From positions 1,873,001 through 1,937,000 of the forward strand of contig BRKX01000010.1 in the NCBI GenBank assembly GCA_026008535.1: a stretch of DNA of 64,000 bases. Reading direction: 5' to 3'. This document shows positions 10,594 through 23,840 of the stretch, one piece after another. The position numbers and the translations under genes are program-made. Numbering within the stretch: the first letter of the stretch is position 1; the number at the start of each line of letters is the position of its first letter. The notes below the pieces were generated by a model. The model was not told the origin of the DNA. It did not search any database and saw nothing but the letters and a program-made list of their open reading frames with translations. Origin of the DNA: Perilla frutescens. Its lineage: Eukaryota > Streptophyta > Magnoliopsida > Lamiales > Lamiaceae.

Positions 10594-11844
10594 GTGCTTG
10601 TGTGCAGTGGCGGATTCAGAACTTTTTTAGGGGGGGCGAAATTGTTATATGACGAATTCAGAATTTTTTTTAGGGGCGACACTAATATATGACGCAGTGA
10701 CTGACTTTCGGGTTTATTTACATGGTTGAGACATAATATTATTTCACTAATGCACTATATATTTTTCTTAATCCAAGAGTTGACAACAATCCAAACTTTT
10801 AACTTGTTTTTTTTAATTTTAATAATGTAAACTAATATGTAACATTCAAGAATCAGAACTTAAATTCAAAATTCGATCCTATTTTTCGATTCTATTATAA
10901 TTCTTAAAATTCACAATCAACCCCTAGTTTAATATTTAACAAATATTAACTTCATTAAAAGTAAATGAGAAAGATATTGGTATGATTTTATTTTAAAACA
11001 TCTCTATATTCTACATAAAAATAGAAAATAATTTAATTAAAAATAATTGACATTTAATCACAATTAATACGGAGTATAAATTAAAAATAAATTAGAATAA
11101 ATAAATAATATGTATTTCATAAAAAAAAATATGTATCAAACTGAACACAATTTTATACTTTAGTAAAAAAAATAACTTGGAACAGTAGCTTTTAAGTATC
11201 TCAGTGATGACAGTTTTTCACATCATTGCATACTCTTAACTTGAATTCACTTGCTTGGTTCAACTTTTAGATTAAAGAAGGAGATCAAATCACTATTCTG
11301 GAACCTTCTGACCATCATATTGATTTTTCATGGAAAAGGAAAGGTATAATGGGATCATTTTCTAGCTGCTGCTTAGTTTCCCACCTTAAAAAATGAAGGA
11401 GGAAAACGTAAATGAAATCTTCTATCCCACTTTTCTCTATCTTATTTAGTGTCTCATTTTGATTTTGATTTTATTTTCATCCATTTTTCTTCAATTTCAA
11501 TTTGTTATGCCTTAGTTTAATTTTATAATTATCATTTAGGATGCATTCCATCCAATTAGGATTTATATTTATTTTTTAATATTTATTTCTTATTTTTTAG
11601 TTAATATAATTGATTAATATGGATGATTATTCCAAAAGTAGGGTATATAATTTTTTAAAATTTCAATTTTAGCACTAAATATTGATTATGATTTGTAATA
11701 CTATAATAAAATTTATTTTTGTAATAAACATTTTTAAAATATTAAATTTCATAGTGGGACATGCACATTAATGAAACATGAAATGTGAACTAGAGAATTT
11801 TATCCCGGGAAAAAGGGGGGAAAAAGTTTGAATTGGGCTATAAT
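10248..11844. other. Region downstream of S2, no gene seen
   Basis: It starts with the S2 3' flank, which differs from that of the other copies after 'cgattaa'. It includes the TA/TG microsatellite, a hAT-type left end CAGTGGCGGATTC at 10605 without a recognised right end, and AT-rich sequence. Around 11510-11640 it shares wording with spacer sequence near 37020 and 41100 ('attaggatttat'). No frame of substance. Confidence 0.45.
10533..10592. repeat. (AT)n(TG)n microsatellite
   Basis: About ten AT units pass directly into about sixteen TG units. Confidence 0.95.
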
Positions 11845-13325
11845 TAGGGGTGTAAACGAGTCGAGCCGAGCTCGAGTTCGGCTCGTTTAAGTATCCGTGA
11901 GCTCGAGCTCGACTCGTTTATTTAAAATTTGAGTCCGAACCGGAGCTCGACTCGGGTTAGCCTCGATTATTTAAAATTTGAGCTCGAGCTCGAGCTCGGT
12001 TCGCTTATTTATTTGTTAATATTGATATTTTTTCATTTCTCTAATTTTTTTTATATTTTTAAATTTATACTATATGTTTATTAGTTATATAATATATATA
12101 ATATTATATATATATATATTATGTGTATGTATTAGTTATCGAGTGTGTGTCCTAAGATTCACAAATCATGAATCACAACTCATAAGTTATTCCTATTACA
12201 ATATATTAAGATAATTTATAATTTAATAATTCTATATTATTTAAGAGACTATTAATTCTTAACTTTTTTTAATTATTATTCTTAGTTTAGCTTATTTAAT
12301 GTTAGTCTTAATTTTTATTAATTTTTTTTATTATTATGTGCATATTAACTAATATAAACTATAGTTATATAAACTATGTACTATAATGTAAATTGTATAT
12401 ATAACTAAGAATTTAAGATTAATTATACAACGGTGCTAATTAACTGATAAGAAATAAGAATATTGTTACTCTTGAACTTGATTTCTTAATTTTGATAAGA
12501 AATTTTTGAAAAATTATTATGTTTCCAATATCATTTATTTCATTTCATTCTTATTTAATGAATTGAGATTGATTATTTTGTCAATATTAGTAGTAATTTT
12601 TGTGAATTTTCTTTTTTTTTTCTTTTATTGCTATGTACAGTTTAACTAATATTGATTATATACTAGAATACTAATTAATAGACGGTAGTATATATGACTC
12701 ATAGTTTAAGATTAACTATATAATATTGGTGCTAAGAATATTGTTACTCTTGAACATTTAATTAATTTTAATTTTTGTTAATTTTCCTTTTCCATTATTA
12801 TTTTGTTACTTTCAATAATATTAGTTTAATATCATTGATTACATTTCATTTTTTAATATTTAATGATGAGTATTATTTTGTCAAATTGTTAATATTAATC
12901 ATTATTTTTTTTATTTTTTTTCCTTTATTACTTTACATGCAATATAAATTTATAATTTATAACTTATATTCTTGTAAGTTATAACTAATAATCTAAGATG
13001 GACTATAATCTATATATTATGTACTATATATTGTTGATTCTCCTATTTCTTTATTTTTTTTATTACTTATCTACTCTTCTGTTAAACACCATATTTCTTA
13101 ATTTTGATAATATTAAATTAATATTATTGATTTTATTTCATATTTATTAATTAATGAATTGAGAAATATTATTTTGTAAATATCAATCTTAATTTCTCTT
13201 ATTACTCAGTATTTATTATTGAGTGTTCAATTTCTTAAGTTCGACAATATTAATATAATATCCTTTCATATTTCATATTATTATTTATCATACTAATATA
13301 CTATGTAGAATTGTAAATAAGATAA

Positions 13326-13362
<37 letters not shown>

Positions 13363-13942
13363 CATTAGTTTGTATGTTTGTGTATATAATCATTACTCTT
13401 GATCATTGATTTCTTAACTTTAATAATATTAGTTAAATATTTAATACCATTAATTTTGTTTAATTTTTAATGAGAAGTATTAATTTGACAAAAATTACAA
13501 TATAAATAAATAATATTTTAATAATTATAAAAATAGTATATGTCTCGAGTTCTAAATCGAATAGCTCGCGAGCCTGGCTCGAGCTCGGCTTGTTTAAGTA
13601 CTCGTGAGTTAGGCTCGTGAGATAGCTCGCGAGCCCGGCTCGTTTAAGTACTCGCGAGCCAAGCTCGTGAGACAGCTCGCGCTCGAGTTCGGCTCGTTTA
13701 ACTACTCGCGAGCCAGCTCGCGAGACAATTCGTGAGACAGCTCGTTAAAAAGCTCGAGAACCTCACGAGCCGAGCTAGCTCGCGAGCTCGACGAGCCAAG
13801 CTCAAGCTCGACTTGAGAAAATGGCGAGCTCGTTTCGCAGGCTTGAGCTCGGCTCGTTTAAGAAATGAGCCAGTCTCGAGCGAGCTTTTTTCGAACCGAT
13901 ACTCGAGTATCTCGCGAGTAGTTTGGCTCATTTACAGCCCTA
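11845..13942. mobile_element. Large hAT-like element with GAGCTCGAGC-rich ends (family member 2)
   Basis: It begins TAGGGGTGTAAACGAGTCGAG and ends TTTACAGCCCTA. The 8-bp target copies are gctataat (11837-11844) and gctgtaat (13943-13950), 7 of 8 matching. The GAGCTCGAGC-rich zone fills ~150 bp on the left and ~390 bp on the right. Between them lie ~1.5 kb of AT-rich sequence with no transposase. It is about 4.5 times longer than members 1 and 4, so either an internal region was kept or the element captured AT-rich DNA. Confidence 0.78.
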
Positions 13943-14291
13943 GCTGTAATCAATGCTTGAGAAGTGGGGGTGAAATATATTGTCCCCGATATATATTGCA
14001 AATGAGATTTTCTAAAAATTGTGTCCCACTTTTGTGTTTATAATTAAAAAAATGAAAAATATTATAATATTATCAATCATAATTAATTTATTGTTAAAAA
14101 ATAATTTTTTGTTTAAAATAATACTTTAATCATGAAATAATTAACCCTAGCTAATAACTAGTTATTAACTAAAAATGCAAATCAAATTATAAAAATAATT
14201 ATAAATTCTCATTGAGTGGAATAAATCCTAACAAAATCATTGTAAAATTAAAGTAACCACAATTAACTGAAGGGTGTTGCTATTTGCACTA
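13943..14291. other. Short spacer before the nested transposon block
   Basis: AT-rich, no gene. Bases about 13990-14270 resemble the Mutator-like MITE family of 7520-7923 but lack clear ends. Confidence 0.4.
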
Positions 14292-14361
14292 CTCCCTCAG
14301 TCCCTCCGTCCTACTTTGATAGGCTTGTTTTCCTTTTTTGTATGTCCCGATATATAGGCAT

Positions 14362-15959
14362 TGGTGCGAGATTTACTCTCCACAATGGTTTTAATATTTA
14401 TAAACTCGAGTCATGCTTACAAGTATATAAGCATATAATTGTAGACAGGATGAAACGAGATCGATCCAATGGAAAAGGAATTAGAACTTGAAAATGCAAG
14501 TACCACGATGATAGACGAGCGAAATATTTAGACTATGAATTAGGATGAGGGTTGATTGTCACAACAAAATTAAAACATAAGAAATAAACAAGTGAATACC
14601 AAACAACAACAATAATCAATATAAATAAGATGCAAGAAACAATACCAACAAATGAGAGAGATTTGAAGATAAATTTAGGCAAGACTCTAGGATATGGATT
14701 CACAACATTCCTCTTGATCAAACAACAAGGGTTAAACACACAATCATGCTAAGTTCATAGATAGGAAGACCACGAATATAGAAGGATCATCTCTCGAATA
14801 TCTACTTAATTGTGAATGCGACAATTATGGCTATCTCTAACACATTCCAAGGTCGCACCTACTAAAGGCTCTAAGGGGTCACATTTCCTTCCACATATTC
14901 GACATTCAACGAAGAGTACAAATACATAGATTCAATCCATACATGCTTATGATAATAAGATTGACTAGATGCATGTGATTCAAACATTTGATGTTAAATG
15001 AATGCCACTTCAAACAACATCATACAAGAACTAGCAAATTAAGATTGAAATCTTGACAGAACACACCCATAGATTAAACCCTAGTCAAGAACAAGATTCA
15101 CATTGTTTCTCCACATCCTAGAGCCCTAAGGCTCCAGCCAACCATATTTACAATAAAATCAAGAATACAAAAGGAAGAACCAAAATCCATTCTAAGTACA
15201 AGAGTAAAAGAGGGAAGAAGAAGATAAAACCCAATGTTGAACAATCTCCTTCAATCCCTTGGCTTGAATCCTCAAATGGATGGATGGATCTTCCTTCTTC
15301 TTCTTGATCTTCAAAAATCCCCAAATGTAGTGTTTCTTCAAGTGTATTTCAAGTGGGAGGAGTGTTGGACCAATAATTGGATGCCAAAAGTCAACATTGA
15401 TTTTCACCTGTGCGGAACTCGACCCCAGTAAGTCGCGTTTTAGGGTCGAGTTTGGAAGAAAGGAAAACACATCCCTGAAGGCTCTGCAGCACGGGCTTTT
15501 GGTCACGTTTGAGGGTCTTGTTTCGGCCTTCAGTCGAAACTCGACCCAAGGGGGCCGCGTTTCGGCCAAAGGATTTCGGCTCTCTGAAGGCTCTGCAAAA
15601 TGGGCTTTTGGTCGCATTTGAGGGTCGCGTTTCGGCCTTCAGTCGAAACTCGACCTAAGGGGTTCACGTTTGACGCGAGTCTTCGGTAGCTTCCACGATT
15701 TTGCTTCGTTCTCGCTCGTTTCTTGGCCGATTGACCCGATTCAATTTACATCGCGCTCCTTATTCGATTCTCTATCTATGTATGGTGTGGAATACCTCAA
15801 ATTTGTAGTAATTTATCCTCCATTTCCTAAAAAACTCCAACAACAAACAAAACTTCCAAACCGGGAGGTTAAGAGCTCAAATTGGGTTAAAGCACACATT
15901 TAACTCACCAAAACTCATCATTTCAACCTCAATAAATGGTACAAAAACCACACTTATAA
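14362..15959 (-). repeat. 3' LTR of the gypsy element
   Basis: It matches the right LTR over its length with substitutions of a few percent by eye. It has a local duplication of a 'gtcgcgtttcggcc' type segment (about 15500-15660) and lacks about 40 bp present in the right LTR near 32180-32220. Confidence 0.88.
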
Positions 15960-17511
15960 ACTCCCCCAAACTTAAACATTTGTTTGTCCTCAAACAATAA
16001 CAAGAGAAGCGGGCAAGACTTTTGATTAATTAGAATCCAAGATGACAATTGCTTCAAAATCACAAAATGAGCAATGCGAAGATAATATTAGAAATCAAAT
16101 ATAAACAAGAACATCAAGTTCATCATAATACAATTATCGAAGTACAAGCTCTCACAGGGATAATAAAACGCTCATTCTCGAGTGTATAGGTTACAAATGT
16201 ATCGCTCAAGGTCAAGAGTGCACAGAAATTCTAACATAGGTTTGCAAAGTGACTATTATCTCTACTACTTAATGTGTGTTCTCAAACAAGAATCATTAAG
16301 GGCTTTTAGGTTGTAGTAAAGGCTTTTCGGAAAGGTATGAAAAATATTTGGCAAAGTGGCGTCCCAAAATACCAAATTTGTGCATTACCAATCAATTAGA
16401 ACTATATAAGTTCGCTTCTACCTTTTATGATTCGCACCCCCTAAGATCTTTAGATTTACCCAATCTATGGCTATTTCTTACTCTTTTGTTAGTGAACATA
16501 ATGTGATAATATCTCTTTTCTTCTTTTGTCAAGAATTTGCAATTCTAGCTTAGATATTTCGTCTCTTTTTGTTCTTTTCACTTCAAGAGATTTTAACATG
16601 TTTACCTTTTTCCAATTACAAGATTCTTCAAAAGATTAAATGAAAGAATTAACTTAAATCTTTTGTTGATTTCATTCCCAACCCAACATAATCAAAAAGA
16701 CATTTCAAGGCTCAAAAGGGGCCCACAAGGGATTCGAAGTGTATTGGAAGGTAATTATTTGGATAAAATGAGCTCAAAAAATAAATGGCCTTAAATCCTT
16801 TTCAAGAGATCAAACACACAATTGTAGCCTCAATTAAGTTACAATGTAAGTTCTAGAGGAAAATAAGTGCACAAAAGATACGACCATCAAACACTCATCA
16901 AATAAAAGATTACATTGGTGTAATCTTTGGATCAAATCTTTCCAAGGTAAGTTTTCCTTCAATAATTGTACTTTTGAGACACAAAGAGAACTTGTTTAAA
17001 TCATCATGCTATAATATCTTGCCTTTTATCAACATTTTTTTTAAAAAAAATTCATCATAAGCACATCATCATCAAAGATTACAATTCAATCAAAAACATG
17101 CTCATGACTCCTATCATGCTTCAAAGACATACAATTATTTAAATTTAAACATCTCCAAACCACATATCATAAGACATTTGCTCAAAAACATAGATAACCA
17201 TCACATAATCATGAAACAAAATGATAAGTAAACGATTATCCATACATGCCTCCATCTGATCAATACAAAATAAAAACTAAACAAACCTAACATAATCCAA
17301 ATCATAATCATGCATAAAGAGTCTAATAATATAAACAACTAGACTAGGTAATAGTTCAAAGAAAGTAATAAAATGAGCAGAGAAGACCCTTGCCACCATG
17401 ATCCATAAGAGAAAATAAGTTTGGAGGCAAGATAGTGGTGGCAAGACTCACTAACAGCTCAATGAGGCGGCTAAGGCTAGTGCGGTAGAAATGGCTGTGA
17501 GGATGATGACG
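15960..17511 (-). other. Gypsy element 3' non-coding region
   Basis: This lies between the 3' LTR and the hAT insertion. The first bases (15960-15975) are the polypurine tract on the minus strand. The rest is AT-rich with no open frame of note. Confidence 0.6.
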
Positions 17512-18300
17512 ACATGAACCAGTGGCGGATGGAGCATGGGTCCTGGAGGGCCCATGGACCCCCCAAGAATTTGGCAAAAAGGTAGGGGTATATTAGTAAT
17601 TTCACAATTTTAATTAAAATAATTAAATAAATAAGAAAACATTATTCACAGCTAGTTTTCCAGATTATTTGGCGACAACATCTCAATTCTCAAAAAGTCC
17701 CAAATCAATTAATCAAATACTTCCCGCTGCCGGCTACACCATCTTAAATCTCAATTGCACCTATTTGCCGGCGAGATTCCGATGAGATTTTCTTCCCCTT
17801 TTCCTTCCACATTTTATTTTTATTATTTTTTATTTTGAATTTCTGGATTTACTCCAACCCTCTCTACAGACGCGACTTCAGAAAATTTGGGGGTTCTTGG
17901 AGTCTAGAGACTTGCAGCAAAAATGAAGAAAGTTCAGAGGTAATTAATTTTATTTGGATTTGCTGCAGCATATCTGATTAAATTTGGGTTTGGGGTTGCT
18001 GCATATTTAGAGTTGAAATTCTGCCTATTTGTGGGAAAAAACTCGAACTAACGTCTTATGTTATGCATTTCCAAATTTTTTAATCGGAAAGTTCTCTGTT
18101 GCTTAAGTTACTCTACTTCTTCAGTATTGTTCTTCAGCAATGGTTGGATATATTGATTTTGGGAATTGCTGTGGAAGTTATAAAGCATCTTACATTCTTA
18201 ATAGCTTGCGCCCATGATAGCTGATGTTTCTGAGTGATCAGATGCTTTAATTTCTTGCTTTATGGTGAGTCTGCCCTCAGGACTGTACCCTGAGAAAGCA

Positions 18301-18531
18301 TTGAACTCTCAGAGAATCGAGATATGGTGGCTGAACTCGCTCGGCTAAATTTGTTATAATTTGTAAATATGTGTTTTAGTAATTCTAAATTGGAGTGGCT
18401 TTGTAAATATGTGTTTTAGCAATTTCTCTTGAACTCTCAGAGAATCGAGATATGGTGGCTGAACTCTCTCGGCTAAATTTGTTATAATTTGTAAATACGT
18501 GTTTTAGCAATTCTAAATTGGAGTGGCTTTA
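18301..18531 (+). repeat. Direct duplication, 128-bp period, in the hAT leader
   Basis: 'ttgaactctcagagaatcga' occurs at 18301 and 18429, followed each time by the same ~100 bp with few changes. Confidence 0.9.
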
Positions 18532-18657
18532 GAATTGAGTTTACTATTGCGTTTGTAAATTTATGTAGCATTTATTTGCTTAATTTGAAGTTCTTGCAGT
18601 CAGCACAACAAATAATATGGTTATTGATTAACTTTATTTTTATTATTTCTTAGATCA

Positions 18658-21021
18658 ATGGATAGTTTTATGAAGCCAATGTCTTCTACTGTGAAAGTCT
18701 CAGCTCCGTCAACTGATAGACCTATGTCTCAAGATTCATTGAAGGAAAAGAACAATGATGTTGATGTAGAAAATCTTCCAAGTGATCCAGGACTACGACC
18801 TAATATCATGAGCTATCCTCCAAACTCTATAGAAAAGGTTCGTATAGCTTACTTGCTAAAAGGTCCGTGTCAACCATATGAGCATGATTTTCCTCATAGA
18901 ATCGATTTGGGTCAGCCACGTAAGTTTGTTTCATCTTGGTTTGATGAGTTCAAGGATTGGTTGGAGTATAGTGTTGAAAAAGATGCAGCTTTCTGTCTAT
19001 ATTGTTATCTTTTTTCAAGACTCAATGGAAACGGGCAGGACTCTTTTGTATCTGAAGGGTTTTCTTCGTGGCGCAAAAAAGCTAGATTGAGAGATCACGT
19101 TGGAGACCACAATAGTGGTCATAATAAGTGCAGAATGGCATGTCAAGACTTGATGAAGCAAGCTCGACACATTGAACAGTCTTTTGAGAAAGCATCGAAA
19201 TGATCTAAGACTAATTATCGTTGTAGACTAAATGCAACAGTTATTAGTCTCCGCTACCTTGTTATGCAAGGATTAGCATTTCGAGGACACAATGAGTCGG
19301 AAGAATCCTTAAATCAAGGAAACTTTCTCAAACTTTTAAAAGTGCTTGCCACCTGCAATGAAGAAATATCCAATGTTGTGCTGAAAAATGCTCCCGACAA
19401 CCTCAAGCTCACATCACCTGAAATTCAAAAAGACATTATTAATGCAGCTGCGTTTGAGACAACAAAAGCTATCATTTTGGATATTGGAACTGACTTTTTC
19501 TCTATATTGGTTGATGAGTGTCGAGATATATCTGTCAAAGAGCAGATGGGGGTTGTTTCACACTATGTAAATAAGCACGGACATGTCATTGAACGTTTTC
19601 TTGACCTGGTTCATGTTAGTGACACAGCTGCAATCTCTCTTGAGAAGGGTATTGATTCTTTATTCTCTACACATGGCCTAAGCATTTCAAGTTTGAGGGG
19701 TCAAGGGTATGATGGTGCAAGCAACATGAGAGGTGAATTCAATGGACTGAAAAGTTTGATACTCAAGAGAAATCCGAATGCGTATTACGTCCATTGCTTT
19801 GCTCATCAGCTTCAACTCACAATTGTTGCTATTGCTAAAAAACATACAAGCATTGGATCTTTTTTTAATACTGTCAACCGTTTATGTAATGTTGTTGGTG
19901 GCTCGTGCAAGCACAGAGATATGCTACGGGAGAGCCAAAGAGAGAAAATCATTGTCTGCATTGCAAATGATGAAGTTAAGATGGGAAGAGGGCTGAACCA
20001 AGAAACTGCATTGAAGCGGCCAGGAGATACTCGTTGGAGTTCTCATTATGGTACTCTCATTAACTTGATGCTTTTTTTTTCTTCAGTTGTAGATGTTCTT
20101 GAGTATGTTGGGGAGAATGGTAATGACGACTCACAGCAGGCTGAAGCCATTGATTTATTGAACGTTATAAATCGTTTTGAGTTTGTCTTTGTGTTGCATC
20201 TTATGAAGCAATTATTGGGAATCACACACGAACTCTCGCAGGTCTTACAAAGGAAGGTTCAGGATATTGTTAACGCGATGAAGCTTGTTAATGTATCTAA
20301 AATACATTTACAAGTAATGAGAGATGGTGGTTGGGACACTTTGTTATCTGAAGTTTCAATGTTTTGTAGCACGAATGATATAATTGTGCTAGATATGAAA
20401 GATGAATTTATGGCTCCAGGAAGAGGAATGCGCAAAACTGAAAAAATGATAAATCTCCATCATTATCGTGTTGAGCTATTTTATTCTGTAATTGACATGC
20501 AAGTTGTGGAGTTGAATCAACGTTTTGATGAGGTCAACACGGAATTACTTTTATGCATGACATGCTTTGATCCGAGAGATTCATTTTCTGCATTTGACAT
20601 CAAGAAGCTAGTTCATCTTGCAAGGTTTTATCCATCTGACTTTCCTGAAATGACTTTGTATCATCTTGAAAGTCAACTAGAGAATTTTATTTTTGATGTG
20701 CGCATGGATGAAATGTTCTCTAACATATCATGAATCGGAGGTCTTGCTCAGAAGATGGTTTCAACAAGAAAACATGAAGTGTTTCCTTTGGTTTATTTGC
20801 TGGTGAAGTTGTGTTTGGTTTTACCAATTGCTACGGCAACAGTAGAGCGGGCTTTTTCAGCAATGAAGATCATCAAAAGCTCTCTACGCAATCGTATGGG
20901 AGATAAATTATTGAATGATTGTTTAGTTCCATACATCGAGAAGGATGTGTTTGTAAATGTCACCAATGAAGCTACTATGCAGCAATTTCAAAGTATGAAG
21001 AATAGAAGAGACATGTTATGA
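18658..21021 (+). pseudogene. hAT transposase (TTF zinc finger / DUF4371 / hAT dimerisation type), two in-frame stops
   Basis: A single reading frame encodes, in order, a TTF-type zinc-finger region (CLYCYLFS near residue 120, then the W and H residues of the fold), a DUF4371-like catalytic core with LVDECRD, GYDGASNM and YVHCFAHQLQL, the RWSSHYGTL segment, and a C-terminal dimerisation region with ATVERAFSAMKIIK. The frame is closed twice by TGA, at 19201-19203 and 20731-20733, with no frameshift. Length without the stops, about 787 codons, is normal for the family. The element can no longer make full-length transposase, but its ends look intact, so it could have moved using another copy's enzyme. 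Confidence 0.9.
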
Positions 21022-21186
21022 GCTTATTGTACTTATCTTTTGTTATCTAAACATTAAATGTTCTTATTTAATTCTACTTTTGTTTTTAGAAATCTGCTTC
21101 TAAATTTATATACATATATAGTTATGAATCTTATGATAAGTTAGACCCTCCACCCTAAAATGTTTGGCTCCGCCGCTGACATGAAC

Positions 21187-22228
21187 TGGGAGGTCTGAAA
21201 ATGAGAATTGCGCCTCAGAGTAAATTCACCCTCGTCTGATTTCTCCTTATCTTGGTTTTCAATCTCAGGATCGGAGTCGGGCTCGACTTGTCTAGAAGAA
21301 TTCCTTCCTCTTCGTGACATTTTCTATGTTTTATCAAAAGTGGTACCTAAAAAAAATTGAAAAATAATCAAACACGAGAGGAAGTTTATAGCAACATTGC
21401 AACAAAGTTAATTTTGGTTCTCACATAAATATAACAAAATCCAAAATCAATGGCCATAATTAACTTTGAGCAAAATCTAATTCCATTAAAGGGCATACAA
21501 CCATTTCATATCATTTGGACGAGCAAAATTCATGATTGTATAAACACAAGACAAGATAAAATTGGAGTATAATTCCCTTTGACAAAAGGGCCCCATATCA
21601 TATATGACAATATCCAAAACATGAGGACGTAACAATGTGTGTTCAATATCAAAAACTTATCAGCAATGCTCACTACCTCTCTTTCATGAATTCAAGAAGC
21701 TCAAGACACCATCAACACAAGGCAAAAACAAGTTGAAAAATTAGACAAAAAGGGGCTTTAATCAAATATGACAATATCAAAAGCAAAATGACAACATTAT
21801 ATATGTACCACATCAATTTCCCCCTTTTCTCTTTATGCCCATCACTACCTCTCTTTCATGATTCATGATTGTGTTGATGGAATTATGGTCTAGAACACGT
21901 ACCTTGAGTCTTGGAGAATTATCAATTCCCAATCAAAACATCACCCTTATAAACAAATCTAAACTAATCAGGATAAACAAAAGAAGACAACAAATCAAAA
22001 CAACATAAAAAAACCGTTGGGTTGCCTCCCAACAAGCGCTTAATTTAACGTCGTGAGCTCGATGGGATATCAACGCCCAATAGTCAACCAAGAAGATATG
22101 GTGGCTTCCTATGCCACACAAGAGCACCTTCTTGAATTCTCCAAGTTCGGTTCAAATATTCTAAAGTACTCCTTGGGAATGTCTTCTTCACTCTTCTCTT
22201 GACAAATCATCTTGCTCGGTTTGATTTT
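21187..22228 (-). other. Gypsy element region after the protease, non-coding
   Basis: On the minus strand this follows the end of the protease frame. It contains AGCGCTTGTTGGGAGGCAAC, wording I associate with the region downstream of coding sequence in Athila/Tat-type elements. No reverse transcriptase or integrase motif is visible in any frame. Confidence 0.6.
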
Positions 22229-22423
22229 TCAAATTGTCCTGCACTCCTCCGAGTCCTTAGACCCATCCTCTTTAGGAACTTCTCTTCTCTCCTTTAACTG
22301 ATACACAATCGAAAAATTATGAACCCTGAGAGTAAGTTCACCTTTTTCCATATCAATTAGGGCCCTTGCGGTACTCAAGAATGGTCTTCCCAGAATGAGT
22401 GGTATCTCTTCATTTTCTTCCAT
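22229..22423 (-). pseudogene. Gypsy protease-domain C-terminal part
   Basis: The frame reads EENEEIPLILGRPFLSTA and continues with a DMEKGELTLRV-type segment, the conserved end of the retropepsin region in Athila/Tat elements. It is the direct continuation of the protease at 29452-30057, cut off by the solo LTR insertion. It ends soon after, without entering a reverse transcriptase. Confidence 0.8.
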
Positions 22424-22446
22424 ATCGAGTATGTAACATCCTGTTA

Positions 22447-22482
<36 letters not shown>

Positions 22483-23806
22483 TAACAGTTTTTAATAAAT
22501 TAATAAATTAATTTAAATTGGTCTAGTTGATATTTTGCTTAGTAGAGTTTTGGGCTAGGATTTTATTTAGGTTTTGAAATCCCTTGTTGGGCCTATTGTA
22601 AAATATTTGGCCTAAATTATCTTAATGGACTTGAGTGTTGCACTAATGGGCTTAGAGTTATTTTTTTTTGGACCATACATCTTGTAAGAACCTAGTCGCT
22701 ATTCCACCTAAAATTCATTAAGATCAGCCTTGGCATCTTGTAATATATTTGAAATGGGAGATCATATTTCAAGGATTTAAATCTTGTATTCATGGAAAGC
22801 CAGCTTTAAAATTTTAGAAAATAATCAGCAATGGTATCGTGTAATTCTGGAATGGATAGGTAGGGATGTTTTTCCTAAATATTTACATGACAATTTTAAT
22901 AATGAAATGAAATCACACTGAAAAAAAAAATCATTTCACACTTCACAAAGTTTTTTGAAAATTAGCAGCAGCCCAGAAGATCAAAGTTTTTACGAAGCAT
23001 TCATCACAACTCTCTGGTAAAAAAATTTCTCAACCTTGCTCTTATAGCATGCGGTTTATTTTATTTAAATTTTGAATGTATCAATAAAATTCAATTTTTT
23101 TTTCTATCCGAATCTAACCTATCGAAATAAGAATGATAATAAATGATAAGTACTCATACTCTATTCATTCACTGCCGTGTAGAATACAAAATTTTGGTAA
23201 CTCATTTTTCACAAAACTTTACAAACAAATAGGCATCACCAACTCCTGTCTTAAACCACAAGAATTTTCCACAATTTGATTTTTCATCCTCATTCGACTC
23301 AATCACCTTGACTGTACCATAGCATCACCGAGCCTTTAAACCAAAACCAAAATTTGCTTTTGTCTGCCAAACTGATAATCTGGTAGTAGAGGTAAAATAA
23401 ATAATAGTAATTTTAAAAAAATAAAATCCGTAATAAATAAATAAATATAAGTATGATAATTCTTGTTTTTATAGAGATTAGAATTGGTAGAGTTTTGAGT
23501 GTACCCTGTTGTCGAGTTTTGAAGTTCGAACCGCATCTGGGTTCCATTTTTCACCGAGCACTGGTGTAGAGTTAGGGGTTGCAGTGGTTGTCGGCATCGA
23601 GAGAGAAGAGTGAACTGCAACTGGGTTCCTTCTTCTTCGAGTATACTCATGTCGAGTTTAATTCTGAGTCGTGTGGTGGTTAGAGAATGGCAACAACGGG
23701 GAGATGTGGCCGAAAGAGAAGGGAGATAGAGGAATTTGAGGCTTGTGTTGATGAATTTAAGGATCTTGAATTTTTTCCCCTTCATTGTTCTTCTTGGATA
23801 GCTGTA

Positions 23807-23840
<34 letters not shown>

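Larger units (their letters stand above)
17520..21178 (+). mobile_element. hAT transposon with near-complete transposase gene
   Basis: Termini are CAGTGGCGGA and TCCGCCGCTG, with a perfect 8-bp target duplication acatgaac (17512-17519 and 21179-21186). The transposase frame runs 18658-21021 on the + strand. A leader of about 1.1 kb before the ATG holds a 128-bp duplication. The perfect target copy suggests recent insertion into the gypsy interior. Confidence 0.92.

Noticed and set aside
10440..10682. Opposing 70-codon frames over the TA/TG microsatellite
   Set aside because: Simple-repeat translation (Thr-His and Tyr-Ile runs), not a gene.
10605..10700. hAT-type left end CAGTGGCGGATTC
   Set aside because: No matching right terminus or target duplication was found downstream, so it is mentioned but not called as an element.
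13698..14043. Overlapping frames on both strands rich in Arg, Ser, Leu and Ala
   Set aside because: They are translations of the GAGCTCGAGC repeats of the hAT-like element and have no domain.
15192..15617. 141-codon minus-strand frame and matching frames near 32045-32401
   Set aside because: They lie inside the gypsy LTRs, occur in both LTRs with different breaks, and show no domain.
23336..23785. 149-codon minus-strand frame and a + strand frame at 23687-23902
   Set aside because: Both lie in the solo LTR, are low in complexity, and overlap a GA microsatellite.
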